The notes beneath the pieces were generated by a model. That model searched no databases. It saw only the letters and a list, made by a program, of their open reading frames with translations, and had not been told where the DNA came from. The position numbers and the translations under genes are program-made. DNA of 15,765 nt from an uncultured Acidimicrobiaceae bacterium (GTDB taxonomy: Bacteria; Actinomycetota; Acidimicrobiia; Acidimicrobiales; RAAP-2): positions 1 through 15,765 of the forward strand of contig CALAYR010000155.1 of the NCBI GenBank assembly GCA_937894805.1. Reading direction: 5' to 3'. Below, piece after piece: positions 1-6,264 of this stretch. Every line of letters starts with the position of its first letter. Position 1 is the first letter of the stretch.

Positions 1-122
1 GGGTGCAGAAAACAGGGGTGAGCGCAAAAAAACATGAGAGGTGGTCTGATCGACGACCCCCTCCTCCCCCCCCTCCCCTCGCTCACATCCTCGGATCATA
101 GCCCAACAGGCTCAAGTGCGCC
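1..122. other. Unexplained left edge where the metG 5' end should be
   Basis: This stretch lies directly upstream of the recognisable part of metG, but no frame encodes the expected methionyl-tRNA synthetase N-terminus with its HIGH motif. The metG frame is closed by TAG at 99-101. Bases 56-80 are almost entirely C and T with a long C run, and bases 25-33 hold an A run. A low-quality or chimeric contig edge would look like this, and so would real disruption of the gene. I see no promoter or RNA gene in it. Confidence 0.5.
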
Positions 123-1526
123 GTGTCCGACCCGCACGCCCGCCCCGGCGAGCTCGTCATCGATGCGGCCGAGCGCAACGGCGTCTCACCACAAGAGTGG
201 ACCGACCAGACCTCGGCTCGTTTCCGCGCTTCGTGGGATGACCTCAACATCTCCTACGACGACTACATCCGTACGACCGAGCCTCGTCACTACGAAACGG
301 TCCAGAAGTTTCTGACCGCGATCTACGACAACGGCTACATCTACAAGGACTACTACCGGGGCCTCTACTGCGTCTCCTGTGAGGACTACTTCACCGAGGA
401 GGCCTTGACTGACGGCAAGTGCCCCGTCCACGGTCGCCCCGTGGTGGAGATGGAAGAGGAGAACTGGTTCTTCCGCCTCTCGGCCTTTCAAGATCGCCTC
501 CTCGAGTGGTACGGGGAAAACCCCAAGGCCACCACCCCTGATACCAAGCGCAACGAAGCCGTGGCCTTTATCAAGGGTGGACTTCGCGATATCTCGATAA
601 CACGCAGCTCGCTCAGCTGGGGCGTGCCCGTGCCGTGGGATGAAAAGCACGTCTTTTACGTCTGGTACGACGCCCTCGTCAACTACCTGACCGCGATTGG
701 CTACGGCCGTGACGAAGCGATGACGGCTAAGTGGTGGCCCAACGTGCACCACCTGATCGGCAAGGAAATCATTCGCTTCCACTGCGTTTGGTGGCCGGCG
801 ATGTGCATGGCGGCCGGTATCGAGCCGCCCTCTCACGTCCAAGTTCACGGGTGGTTGCTCGTCGGCGGGCAAAAGCTCTCCAAGACCATGGCCGGAGAAG
901 GTTCCGTCAAACTGAGCGACATCGCACCCCAATCGCTCACCAGTGAGTTCGGTGTCGACCCCATTCGTTACTACCTGTTGCGTGACACCCCACTCGGTAC
1001 GGACGGTGATTTTTCCATCGAGGGCATTACGGCCCGCTACAACACTGATCTCGCTAACAACCTCGGCAACCTGGTGGCCCGCGTGGCCACGGTGGTCGGT
1101 TCCAAGTGCGGTGGCCTCAGTACGGCCCCCGCGAGCGACGCACCGTTGTCCGCCGAAGCGGCGAGTGCCGTTGATGTGGCTCGCACGGCCTGGCAGAACT
1201 TTGCCCCGCACACCGCTCTGGAGGCGACGTGGCGACTCATCGGTGCCACCAACGCGCACCTCGAGCAGCACGCCCCCTGGAAAATGGAGCCTGGCGCCGA
1301 CGTTGACGCAGTAATGGGCGACGCTCTCGAAGCACTGCGCATCGTCACGGCCCTGATTGTGCCGGCCATGCCCGCCACGGCCCAAGAGATCTGGCGTCGT
1401 ATTGGCCAGTCCGGCGATGTGGCGACACTGAACTTTGACGAGGTGACCCGATGGGGCCAGCTAGCTGCCGGTATTCCCATTACCAAGGGTGACCCCCTGT
1501 TCCCTCGTATTCGGACCGAGGCGTGA
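123..1526 (+). CDS. metG: Methionyl-tRNA synthetase, N-terminus missing
   Basis: Class I aminoacyl-tRNA synthetase that charges tRNA-Met in the cytoplasm. Counting from the GTG at 123, a CxxC...CxxH zinc knuckle (C83, C86, C100, H103), the conserved WGVPVPWD block (166-173) and a KMSKS-type loop written KLSKT (251-255) are visible. The anticodon-binding helical domain follows, with NTDLANNLGNL near 308. Homology starts only at about residue 11, in the segment after the TGTDEHG block of relatives, so roughly 55 N-terminal residues including HIGH are absent. The GTG at 123 is only the first possible start after an in-frame TAG, not a credible native start. The C-terminus is complete and ends without the extra tRNA-binding domain of longer MetRS forms. 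The gene overlaps tatD by four bases (GTGA). The identification is secure. Whether the 5' loss is biological or a contig-edge error cannot be decided here. Confidence 0.9.
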   Translation: MSDPHARPGELVIDAAERNGVSPQEWTDQTSARFRASWDDLNISYDDYIRTTEPRHYETVQKFLTAIYDNGYIYKDYYRGLYCVSCEDYFTEEALTDGKCPVHGRPVVEMEEENWFFRLSAFQDRLLEWYGENPKATTPDTKRNEAVAFIKGGLRDISITRSSLSWGVPVPWDEKHVFYVWYDALVNYLTAIGYGRDEAMTAKWWPNVHHLIGKEIIRFHCVWWPAMCMAAGIEPPSHVQVHGWLLVGGQKLSKTMAGEGSVKLSDIAPQSLTSEFGVDPIRYYLLRDTPLGTDGDFSIEGITARYNTDLANNLGNLVARVATVVGSKCGGLSTAPASDAPLSAEAASAVDVARTAWQNFAPHTALEATWRLIGATNAHLEQHAPWKMEPGADVDAVMGDALEALRIVTALIVPAMPATAQEIWRRIGQSGDVATLNFDEVTRWGQLAAGIPITKGDPLFPRIRTEA

Positions 1527-2320
1527 GCGGCTGGACTGACGCGCACTGCCACCTCCAGGAGCGTTACCTCAGTGACGACCCCGAGGTGCAGGCCAATGTC
1601 GTAGCCACCTTGGCTCGAGCCCAAGCCGCCGGCGTCAATCGTGTGGTGGTGGTTGGCACTGACGCCACGACCTCAACCGAAGCGGTGGCCCTCGCCGAGG
1701 CGACGACTGGTCCCGTGGAGATCTACGCGACGGTTGGACTCCACCCGCACGACGCCATCAATGACCTAGCCCCGATTGAGGCACTGGCCCGTGCCCAATC
1801 ACCCAAATTGGTGGGAATCGGGGAGTGCGGCCTCGACTACTTCTATGAACACTCACCTCGTGACCAGCAAAAACGTACCTTTGCGGCCCAGATTCAGCTC
1901 GCCCATGAACTCGACTTAGCCCTGGTTATTCATGCCCGTGATGCTTGGGGCGACCTCTTCGAGGTGCTCGATGGCGAGGGTATGCCGCCTCGCACGGTCA
2001 TTCACTGTTTCACCGGGGGCCCGGCCGAGGCCGAGGGCTGCCTCGAACGGGGCGCCGACATCTCAATTGCCGGCGTCGTGACCTTTAAGAACGCCGCTGA
2101 TCTGCGAGCAGCCCTCTCGGTCGTCCCGTTAGACCGCCTCCACGTTGAAACCGATAGCCCCTTTCTGGCTCCCGTGCCTCACCGTGGCCGAACGAACGAA
2201 CCGGCCCTGGTAGCGATTGTCGGTGGATTCATTGCCGAACAGCTCGGAATCGAAGTTTCCGTACTCCAGAGCGCGACTCGCAGCAACACGGCCCGCCTGT
2301 TTCGACTTCCCCTCGTCTGA
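1523..2320 (+). CDS. tatD: TatD-family metal-dependent DNase
   Basis: TIM-barrel hydrolase of the TatD/YcfH family; characterised members are Mg-dependent 3'-5' exonucleases acting on DNA and RNA in the cytoplasm. The metal-site residues are all present: HxH in TDAHCH (H8, H10), E101 in GIGECGLDY, H137 in VIHAR, H161 in VIHCFTGG and D211 in HVETDSPFLAP. At 265 residues the length is normal for the family. The GTG start at 1523 overlaps the metG stop by four bases, which supports translational coupling and makes this start the natural choice. The position directly after metG is the usual actinobacterial one. The native substrate cannot be read from the sequence. Confidence 0.95.
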   Translation: MSGWTDAHCHLQERYLSDDPEVQANVVATLARAQAAGVNRVVVVGTDATTSTEAVALAEATTGPVEIYATVGLHPHDAINDLAPIEALARAQSPKLVGIGECGLDYFYEHSPRDQQKRTFAAQIQLAHELDLALVIHARDAWGDLFEVLDGEGMPPRTVIHCFTGGPAEAEGCLERGADISIAGVVTFKNAADLRAALSVVPLDRLHVETDSPFLAPVPHRGRTNEPALVAIVGGFIAEQLGIEVSVLQSATRSNTARLFRLPLV

Positions 2321-2458
2321 CCCCTTTTATCAGGGATTATGAATCATTGGTACGGCGCAGTTGTGCCCCGTCGCCCCCTTGCCTAGCCTTACAGATGCTG
2401 GTTTTTAGCCAGCGAGTCCCCGGAGAAGGGTGGAGTTCTGAGGACCTCAACGACGCAA
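2321..2458 (+). other. Leader region with small hairpins before the DPBB gene
   Basis: These 138 noncoding bases are the only sizeable gap in the metG-ispE run. A hairpin at 2397-2413 pairs GCTGG with CCAGC around a 7-base, U-rich loop. GAGTCC at 2414-2419 can pair with GGACCTC at 2442-2448 with one bulged base. A GAGGA at 2440-2444 could be a ribosome-binding site, although it lies 14 to 20 bases from the candidate starts. No U-run follows the hairpins, so an intrinsic terminator is unlikely. I do not recognise a known riboswitch. Confidence 0.35.
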
Positions 2459-3187
2459 GTGCGAATGCACTTGATTTCGCTTGGATTAGGTGTGGCCATG
2501 GTGCTGGCACCTCTTACGGTGTTGCGCGCCCCGGCGTCAGCCCGTTCGTCTGCTCACGCCCCCACGACCGCCATTACGCAGCTGATCTCGGCTCCCGTGG
2601 CCACCACGCTCCCGCCGGTTCCCACCACCGTCCACCACTCCACGACCACGATTCGACGCGTGCCCACCACAATCCATCACACCCCGACCACGATTCGCCA
2701 CGCCGCGACCACAGTCCATCACACCCCGACCACGATTCGCCACGCGCCAACCACAGTGCGTCACGCTCTACCTAAACCCAAGCCCAAGCCCAAGCCCAAG
2801 CCCAAGCCTGCGGTGACCCCGACTACGACCACCTCGACCGCGGTGACAACGACAACCGACCCCACAACGACCACGATTCCAGGCAGCACGACGACAACGA
2901 CGACCGTGCACGTCACTACGACAACCAAGCCCAAGCCCAAGCCGGCCCGCGTGAAGTACGGCGTTGCCACGTGGTATCGCTGGCGGCCCGGCCAGTGTGC
3001 AACCTCCTATCTGCCGAAGGGTACGCACATCAAGATTCGCTCGCTACGCACGGGACGCGTCGCGTACTGCATCGTCACCGACTCACAGCCCTACAGCAAA
3101 GGTCGTGTCGTGGACCTTGACGTTCACCAGTTTGTGAAGCTGGCCCCTCTCTCTCGTGGCGTCGAGCACGTCGTCGTTACCTGGTGA
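2459..3187 (+). CDS. Secreted RlpA-like DPBB protein with Thr/His and Lys-Pro repeats
   Basis: The order is a hydrophobic N-terminus (signal peptide, about residues 5-30), a low-complexity linker (about 31-165) and a C-terminal double-psi beta-barrel (about 166-242). The barrel begins GVATWY, as RlpA does (GxASWY). It keeps the conserved Asp (D208, in IVTDSQPYSKG) and the GRVVDL strand. Two cysteines (C180, C204) could form a disulfide. The linker has seven 7-residue repeats of the type PTT-V/I-H/R-H/R-x (55-103), then a Lys-Pro run (105-117), Thr-rich stretches and a second Lys-Pro run. Relatives bind or cleave peptidoglycan. The gene occupies the place of rpfB in other actinobacteria, but I see no Rpf lysozyme-like or G5 domain. 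Start is GTG 2459 or ATG 2465, both weakly supported. The stop overlaps ksgA by four bases. Cell-wall remodelling is the inferred role; enzymatic activity is unproven. Confidence 0.8.
   Translation: MRMHLISLGLGVAMVLAPLTVLRAPASARSSAHAPTTAITQLISAPVATTLPPVPTTVHHSTTTIRRVPTTIHHTPTTIRHAATTVHHTPTTIRHAPTTVRHALPKPKPKPKPKPKPAVTPTTTTSTAVTTTTDPTTTTIPGSTTTTTTVHVTTTTKPKPKPARVKYGVATWYRWRPGQCATSYLPKGTHIKIRSLRTGRVAYCIVTDSQPYSKGRVVDLDVHQFVKLAPLSRGVEHVVVTW
2621..2767 (+). repeat. 21-base tandem repeat, seven units, inside the DPBB gene
   Basis: Seven in-frame 21-base units encode heptapeptides of the form PTT-V/I-H/R-H/R-x. There is also a higher-order 42-base period: 31 bases at 2673-2703 recur exactly at 2715-2745, which suggests recent slippage or unequal recombination. 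The array lies wholly in the extracellular linker and keeps the reading frame. Confidence 0.85.
2771..2809 (+). repeat. CCCAAG hexanucleotide repeat encoding a Lys-Pro run
   Basis: Thirteen alternating Pro and Lys codons, mostly CCC AAG, form a microsatellite-like tract in the linker of the DPBB protein. A shorter copy (three Lys-Pro pairs) lies at 2927-2944, just before the barrel domain. Each gain or loss of six bases keeps the frame, so linker length could vary between strains. A basic Lys-Pro segment could bind anionic wall polymers; that is inference. Confidence 0.8.
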
Positions 3188-3999
3188 CCCACTCTCGTCC
3201 CGCCATCCAGGATCTTCTTGATCGCCACGGACTCGCCCCGTCGCGGGCGCTCGGACAGAACTTCGTTACCGATCCCAACACGGTTCGCAAGATTGCCCGT
3301 CTCGCCAACGTTGGTCCCGGTGATTTTGTCTTAGAGATTGGCCCCGGTCTGGGCAGTTTGACGCTGGCGCTCGTCGAGACGGGTGCGACCGTCGAGGCCA
3401 TCGAAGTCGACCGTTACTTGATGCCCGCTCTCCACGAGGTCGTTGATCCTCACGGCGTCATCATTCATCACGCCGACGCTCTGACCGCCGACTACGAAGT
3501 CATCCTGCAAGGTCGCACGGCCACGGTGGTGGCCAATTTGCCCTACAACGTCGCCACGCCCCTCGTCCTTCATCTGCTCGAGACCGTTCCACTCATCACC
3601 CGAATGTTGGTCATGGTGCAACGTGAAGTGGGCGAACGGATGGCGGCCCACGTCGGCGATGACGCGTACGGCGCCGTCTCGCTGCGGATGCAGTACTTCG
3701 CTGAAGCCCACGTCGCGGGACGAGTACCCGCCACAGTCTTTCACCCCAAGCCCAAGGTGGAGTCCGCGCTCGTGGCCATCACCCGGCTCGCAGCGCCGGC
3801 TATCGATCCAAGTCGCGTCAGTGAGCCCGATCTCTTTAATGTCATCCGAACGGCCTTCGCTCATCGTCGCAAGATGCTGCGCGGCACCCTTAGTGAATGG
3901 GCGACGACCGAGACCTTTACGGCGGCCGACGTGGCGCCGACGGCTCGCCCCGAAGAGCTCGGCCTCGAGGAGTTCGCCCGACTGGCGGCCCAGCGATGA
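3184..3999 (+). CDS. rsmA: 16S rRNA adenine dimethyltransferase
   Basis: KsgA/RsmA dimethylates two adjacent adenines (A1518 and A1519, E. coli numbering) in the 3' hairpin of 16S rRNA late in 30S assembly, using S-adenosylmethionine. Visible motifs are LGQNF (23-27), the SAM-binding EIGPGLGSLT (51-60), acidic EVDR (74-77), catalytic NLPYN (118-122), FHPKPKV (186-192) and FAHRRK (225-230). At 271 residues the length is typical. The GTG start at 3184 overlaps the preceding stop by four bases, and the gene's own stop overlaps the ispE ATG by four bases. It is therefore the centre of a coupled trio, and ksgA-ispE is a conserved pair in actinobacteria. Confidence 0.97.
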   Translation: MTHSRPAIQDLLDRHGLAPSRALGQNFVTDPNTVRKIARLANVGPGDFVLEIGPGLGSLTLALVETGATVEAIEVDRYLMPALHEVVDPHGVIIHHADALTADYEVILQGRTATVVANLPYNVATPLVLHLLETVPLITRMLVMVQREVGERMAAHVGDDAYGAVSLRMQYFAEAHVAGRVPATVFHPKPKVESALVAITRLAAPAIDPSRVSEPDLFNVIRTAFAHRRKMLRGTLSEWATTETFTAADVAPTARPEELGLEEFARLAAQR

Positions 4000-4733
4000 C
4001 CATCGTCAAGGCGCCGGCCAAACTGACCTGGTTTTTAGAAGTGACGGCCCGACGTAGTGACGGCTATCACGTCCTGCGAAGCGAAATGGTCTCCCTCAAC
4101 CTGGTCGACACCCTCACGTTCTCTAACGGCACCGGGGTCACCTTCCACGGCAGTCGCCTCGGCGTCAGCGAATTAGACGTCGCGGACAATCTCGTCACCC
4201 GGGCGCTCGCGCTCGTGGGTCGAGAGGCCAGGGTCGAAGTTACGAAGGAAATCCCACTGGGCGGAGGGCTGGGTGGGGGAAGTGCCGATGCCGCGGCCGT
4301 ACTGCGCTGGGCCGGCTTCTCTGATCTTTTGGCCGCGGCCCAGCTCGGTGGCGACGTGCCCTTCTGTCTGCTCGGCGGACGGGCCCTGGTGGAGGGCATT
4401 GGTGAAATTGTTCGACCCCAGGAGTATGAGGAGCGAACGGTCACCCTCTTCCTGCCCGCCTTTTCAGTCAACACCGCCGCGTGCTACCGAGCCTTTGATG
4501 AACTGGGGCAAGCGCCTCGGGGTCGGAACCACCTCACGGCCGCAGCCTGGGCGGTCGAGCCCCGTCTTAAGGAACTCATGGGTTGGATCGACGCCAACTA
4601 CGGCGTCAGCGTGCTGGCCGGTTCTGGTTCTACGGTCTTTGTAGAGGGTGACGTCGTGGACGGCACTGCAACAATCGTGGAGTCTCCGGTCGGGCCGGTT
4701 GAAGTACTCGTAACCAGAACTATTCCGGCGTAG
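3996..4733 (+). CDS. ispE: 4-diphosphocytidyl-2-C-methyl-D-erythritol kinase, compact form
   Basis: GHMP-family kinase of the methylerythritol-phosphate isoprenoid pathway; it phosphorylates the 2-hydroxyl of CDP-methylerythritol with ATP. The N-terminus reads KAPAKLTWFLEV with the active-site Lys (K9). The glycine-rich ATP loop PLGGGLGGGSADAA spans 87-100. The catalytic Asp lies in GGDVPFCL (D120), and GSGSTVF (209-215) is the third GHMP motif. From the ATG at 3996, which overlaps the rsmA stop (ATGA), the protein has 245 residues. That is shorter than the roughly 280-310 usual for the family; the loss seems to fall in loops and between motifs 2 and 3. An upstream in-frame extension exists but lies inside rsmA and is not credible. 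Confidence 0.95.
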   Translation: MTIVKAPAKLTWFLEVTARRSDGYHVLRSEMVSLNLVDTLTFSNGTGVTFHGSRLGVSELDVADNLVTRALALVGREARVEVTKEIPLGGGLGGGSADAAAVLRWAGFSDLLAAAQLGGDVPFCLLGGRALVEGIGEIVRPQEYEERTVTLFLPAFSVNTAACYRAFDELGQAPRGRNHLTAAAWAVEPRLKELMGWIDANYGVSVLAGSGSTVFVEGDVVDGTATIVESPVGPVEVLVTRTIPA

Positions 4734-4751
4734 GCCAAAGCCCGCCGTGTT

Positions 4752-4778
4752 CAGTACGGTCGCTCGAGTGAAGTACTG
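4752..4778. terminator. Possible bidirectional hairpin between ispE and bS22
   Basis: CAGTAC at 4752-4757 is the exact reverse complement of GTACTG at 4773-4778, with 15 bases between. It lies in the 57-base gap between two convergent genes, where a shared terminator is expected. There is no T-run on either side and the loop is long, so the call rests mainly on position. Confidence 0.3.
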
Positions 4779-4790
4779 CTGAAGATGCGA

Positions 4791-4892
4791 CTATTTGCCG
4801 GCGGCGCGACGCTGCCAGCGAGTCCGCTTCAGCATCTTCTTGTGCTTCTTCTTGCGCATGCGCTTGCGGCGCTTCTTAATTAGTGAACCCAT
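4791..4892 (-). CDS. Small ribosomal protein bS22 (AURKAIP1/COX24 type), 33 aa
   Basis: The ATG at 4892 opens a 33-residue reading frame that is about half Lys and Arg. It begins MGSLIKKRRKRMRKKKHKKM and ends in an RTRWQRR segment followed by AAGK. This matches the very short actinobacterial 30S subunit protein called bS22, whose mitochondrial relatives are AURKAIP1 and COX24 (from memory of the family). The basic character and the KKRRKRM...KKKHKKMLKRTR pattern are distinctive. It sits alone, convergent with ispE and divergent from the SGNH gene. I see no clear Shine-Dalgarno sequence. A TAGTAC about 15 bases upstream might be a -10 element, which would leave a very short leader. Confidence 0.9.
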   Translation of the reverse strand: MGSLIKKRRKRMRKKKHKKMLKRTRWQRRAAGK

Positions 4893-5031
4893 GGTCTGAA
4901 CATGGTACTAGAAGTTTCACTCACCCCCGTTTTCGTGATTCCTCGGCCTCGTGAAGGAAATTTCGCCGGTGGCGCTCTTATGCTCTCGCTACGCCTCCGC
5001 ACACGAAATGAGTCGTTGCAACTCCGAAACT

Positions 5032-6024
5032 ATGAGACCTCGCCACCCCCTCACCGTCGCGCTCCTCGCGCTGCTCCTACCCGCTGGGTCGATCTCGGTA
5101 GCGATGGCGAGTTCCGTGGACGCACCCGTGGCGACACCGGCGGCCCTCGCCACAATCATTCAGAGCGCAGCCTCGACGAACACGCTGTCGCCGACCGTCC
5201 GCGCTCAGGTCCTCGGCATCGATGTGCTCGATCCCATGGCGAGTTCTGGTCTCCCACTCGCCCGGGCGCAGCGCTGCTTCACGGCGTCCGATCGCTCGAC
5301 GTTGAGTAATCCCAAGCCGTGCATCTTTGGCAATCCTCGGTCCTCGATCACGGTGGTCCTCTTTGGTTCATCGGCCGTAGATCAGTGGGTCCCAGCACTA
5401 AAGATCGCCGCCACTCGTCTCAATATTCGTGTCGCCACCTTTCAGTACGAAGGTTGCTATACCCCCTTCGTGACGGGTCTCGGACACGACTGCACGACCT
5501 TTCATCAAAATCTGCCACGGGCCATTAGTGCACTCCATCCCACGGTCGTCATGGCCGTGGCCGCCGCCGACGCGACGGGGGAACTCGGCGACGCTCGGTA
5601 CGTCAGCGGGATGAAGCGGGCCTTCGACGCCGTCGGCCAGCTTTCACCGAATGCGCGCCGCGTGCTGTGGGGAACCTCACCGCGGTTTTACAGCTCGGTG
5701 CCGTCTTGTCTCATCGCGCGGCCTCGCGCTATCAAAACATGTGGTTTGACCTACTGGGCGAACTCGACCACGCCCCACTCCTACGGACAGATCCTCCGTC
5801 GCGATGTGACGACGGCCCAGCAAGCCAACGCCACCCTGGTCCCCGTGTCGCCGTGGTTCTGTACGGCCACCTTCTGTCCCGCCGTTATTGGTGAGCACGT
5901 GGTCTACGTGGACTTTCTCCACGTTTCGGCCACGTATTCACGCTTCCTGGCAACCGTGGTTGCCTCGCAACTACGTTCGCTCGTGGCTCCCGTCGCTACG
6001 ACGACGTCAACGACGCTGCCATAG
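5032..6024 (+). CDS. Secreted SGNH-hydrolase-like protein
   Basis: From ATG 5032 the 330-residue product starts with a good Sec signal peptide (about residues 1-26, cleavage near AMA-SS). The mature part resembles the SGNH domain found at the C-terminus of OafA/acyltransferase-3 proteins. Block I is VVLFGSSAVDQW (108-119, catalytic Ser likely S114, with Ser in place of the usual Asp of GDS). The C-terminal dyad is D294 and H297 in VYVDFLHVSATYSRF. Eight cysteines (82, 97, 141, 154, 226, 237, 277, 282) suit up to four disulfides outside the membrane. The C-terminus ends in a Thr-rich tail. No acyltransferase membrane domain is attached or adjacent. The frame stays open upstream to a GTG at 4951 with another ATG at 5008, but the signal peptide favours 5032. 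O-acetyl or other ester transfer or hydrolysis on surface glycans is inferred only. Confidence 0.75.
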   Translation: MRPRHPLTVALLALLLPAGSISVAMASSVDAPVATPAALATIIQSAASTNTLSPTVRAQVLGIDVLDPMASSGLPLARAQRCFTASDRSTLSNPKPCIFGNPRSSITVVLFGSSAVDQWVPALKIAATRLNIRVATFQYEGCYTPFVTGLGHDCTTFHQNLPRAISALHPTVVMAVAAADATGELGDARYVSGMKRAFDAVGQLSPNARRVLWGTSPRFYSSVPSCLIARPRAIKTCGLTYWANSTTPHSYGQILRRDVTTAQQANATLVPVSPWFCTATFCPAVIGEHVVYVDFLHVSATYSRFLATVVASQLRSLVAPVATTTSTTLP

Positions 6025-6027
6025 TTT

Positions 6028-6264
6028 CTAGGACTGTGCCGCGATGATCTTTTGCAGCGTGAGCGCCTGACGAGGACATCCCCGCACGGCGAGTTGGGCC
6101 GATCGGTGCAGTTCGTGATCGCTCTGTGGAAACGGCTCGGCCTGCACGATGGGGTATCCCCACTCGTCGAGCGTTACGAGTTCGGGCGCTAACTCCGCGC
6201 AGTGCCCGAAGCCATCACAGCGAATGGGGTCAACAACGATTCGAAACGTTACGGTGCGACGCAC
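6028..6264 (-). CDS. 3Fe-4S-type single-cluster ferredoxin
   Basis: A 78-residue soluble electron carrier. The cluster motif is Cys16-x5-Cys22 (RCDGFGHC) plus Cys63 in GCPRQAL. This three-cysteine pattern is that of actinobacterial 3Fe-4S ferredoxins such as those paired with P450s; a fourth cysteine is absent. The start chosen is GTG at 6264, because GGAG lies 8 bases upstream inside the preceding gene and this GTG overlaps that gene's TAG by one base. An in-frame GTG at 6273 would add three residues. It is the last gene of the minus-strand redox operon, so it is more likely to exchange electrons with the NuoF-like protein than with a P450. Its stop lies only three bases from the stop of the convergent SGNH gene. 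Confidence 0.88.
   Translation of the reverse strand: MRRTVTFRIVVDPIRCDGFGHCAELAPELVTLDEWGYPIVQAEPFPQSDHELHRSAQLAVRGCPRQALTLQKIIAAQS

Noticed and set aside
34..315. Plus-strand open frame at the left edge
   Set aside because: It is out of frame with the recognisable MetRS sequence and its Ser/Thr/Pro-rich translation looks like a shifted reading of metG.
186..1385. Long minus-strand open frame opposite metG
   Set aside because: It mirrors a clear MetRS coding frame, as high-GC genes often do, and its translation shows no domain or sensible composition.
2321..2458. c-di-AMP (ydaO/yuaA) riboswitch upstream of a cell-wall gene, as found before actinobacterial rpf genes
   Set aside because: The conserved blocks I would expect (a GGGGTGAAT-like segment and a CCGAACCCGTCAGCTAAC-like segment) are absent; only simple hairpins are visible.
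2621..2767. CRISPR-like array
   Set aside because: The units are 21 bases, contiguous without spacers, and in frame inside a coding sequence.
2537..3028. Minus-strand open frames with Val- and Gly-rich repeats
   Set aside because: They are antisense readings of the Thr/Pro/Lys repeat linker of the DPBB gene.
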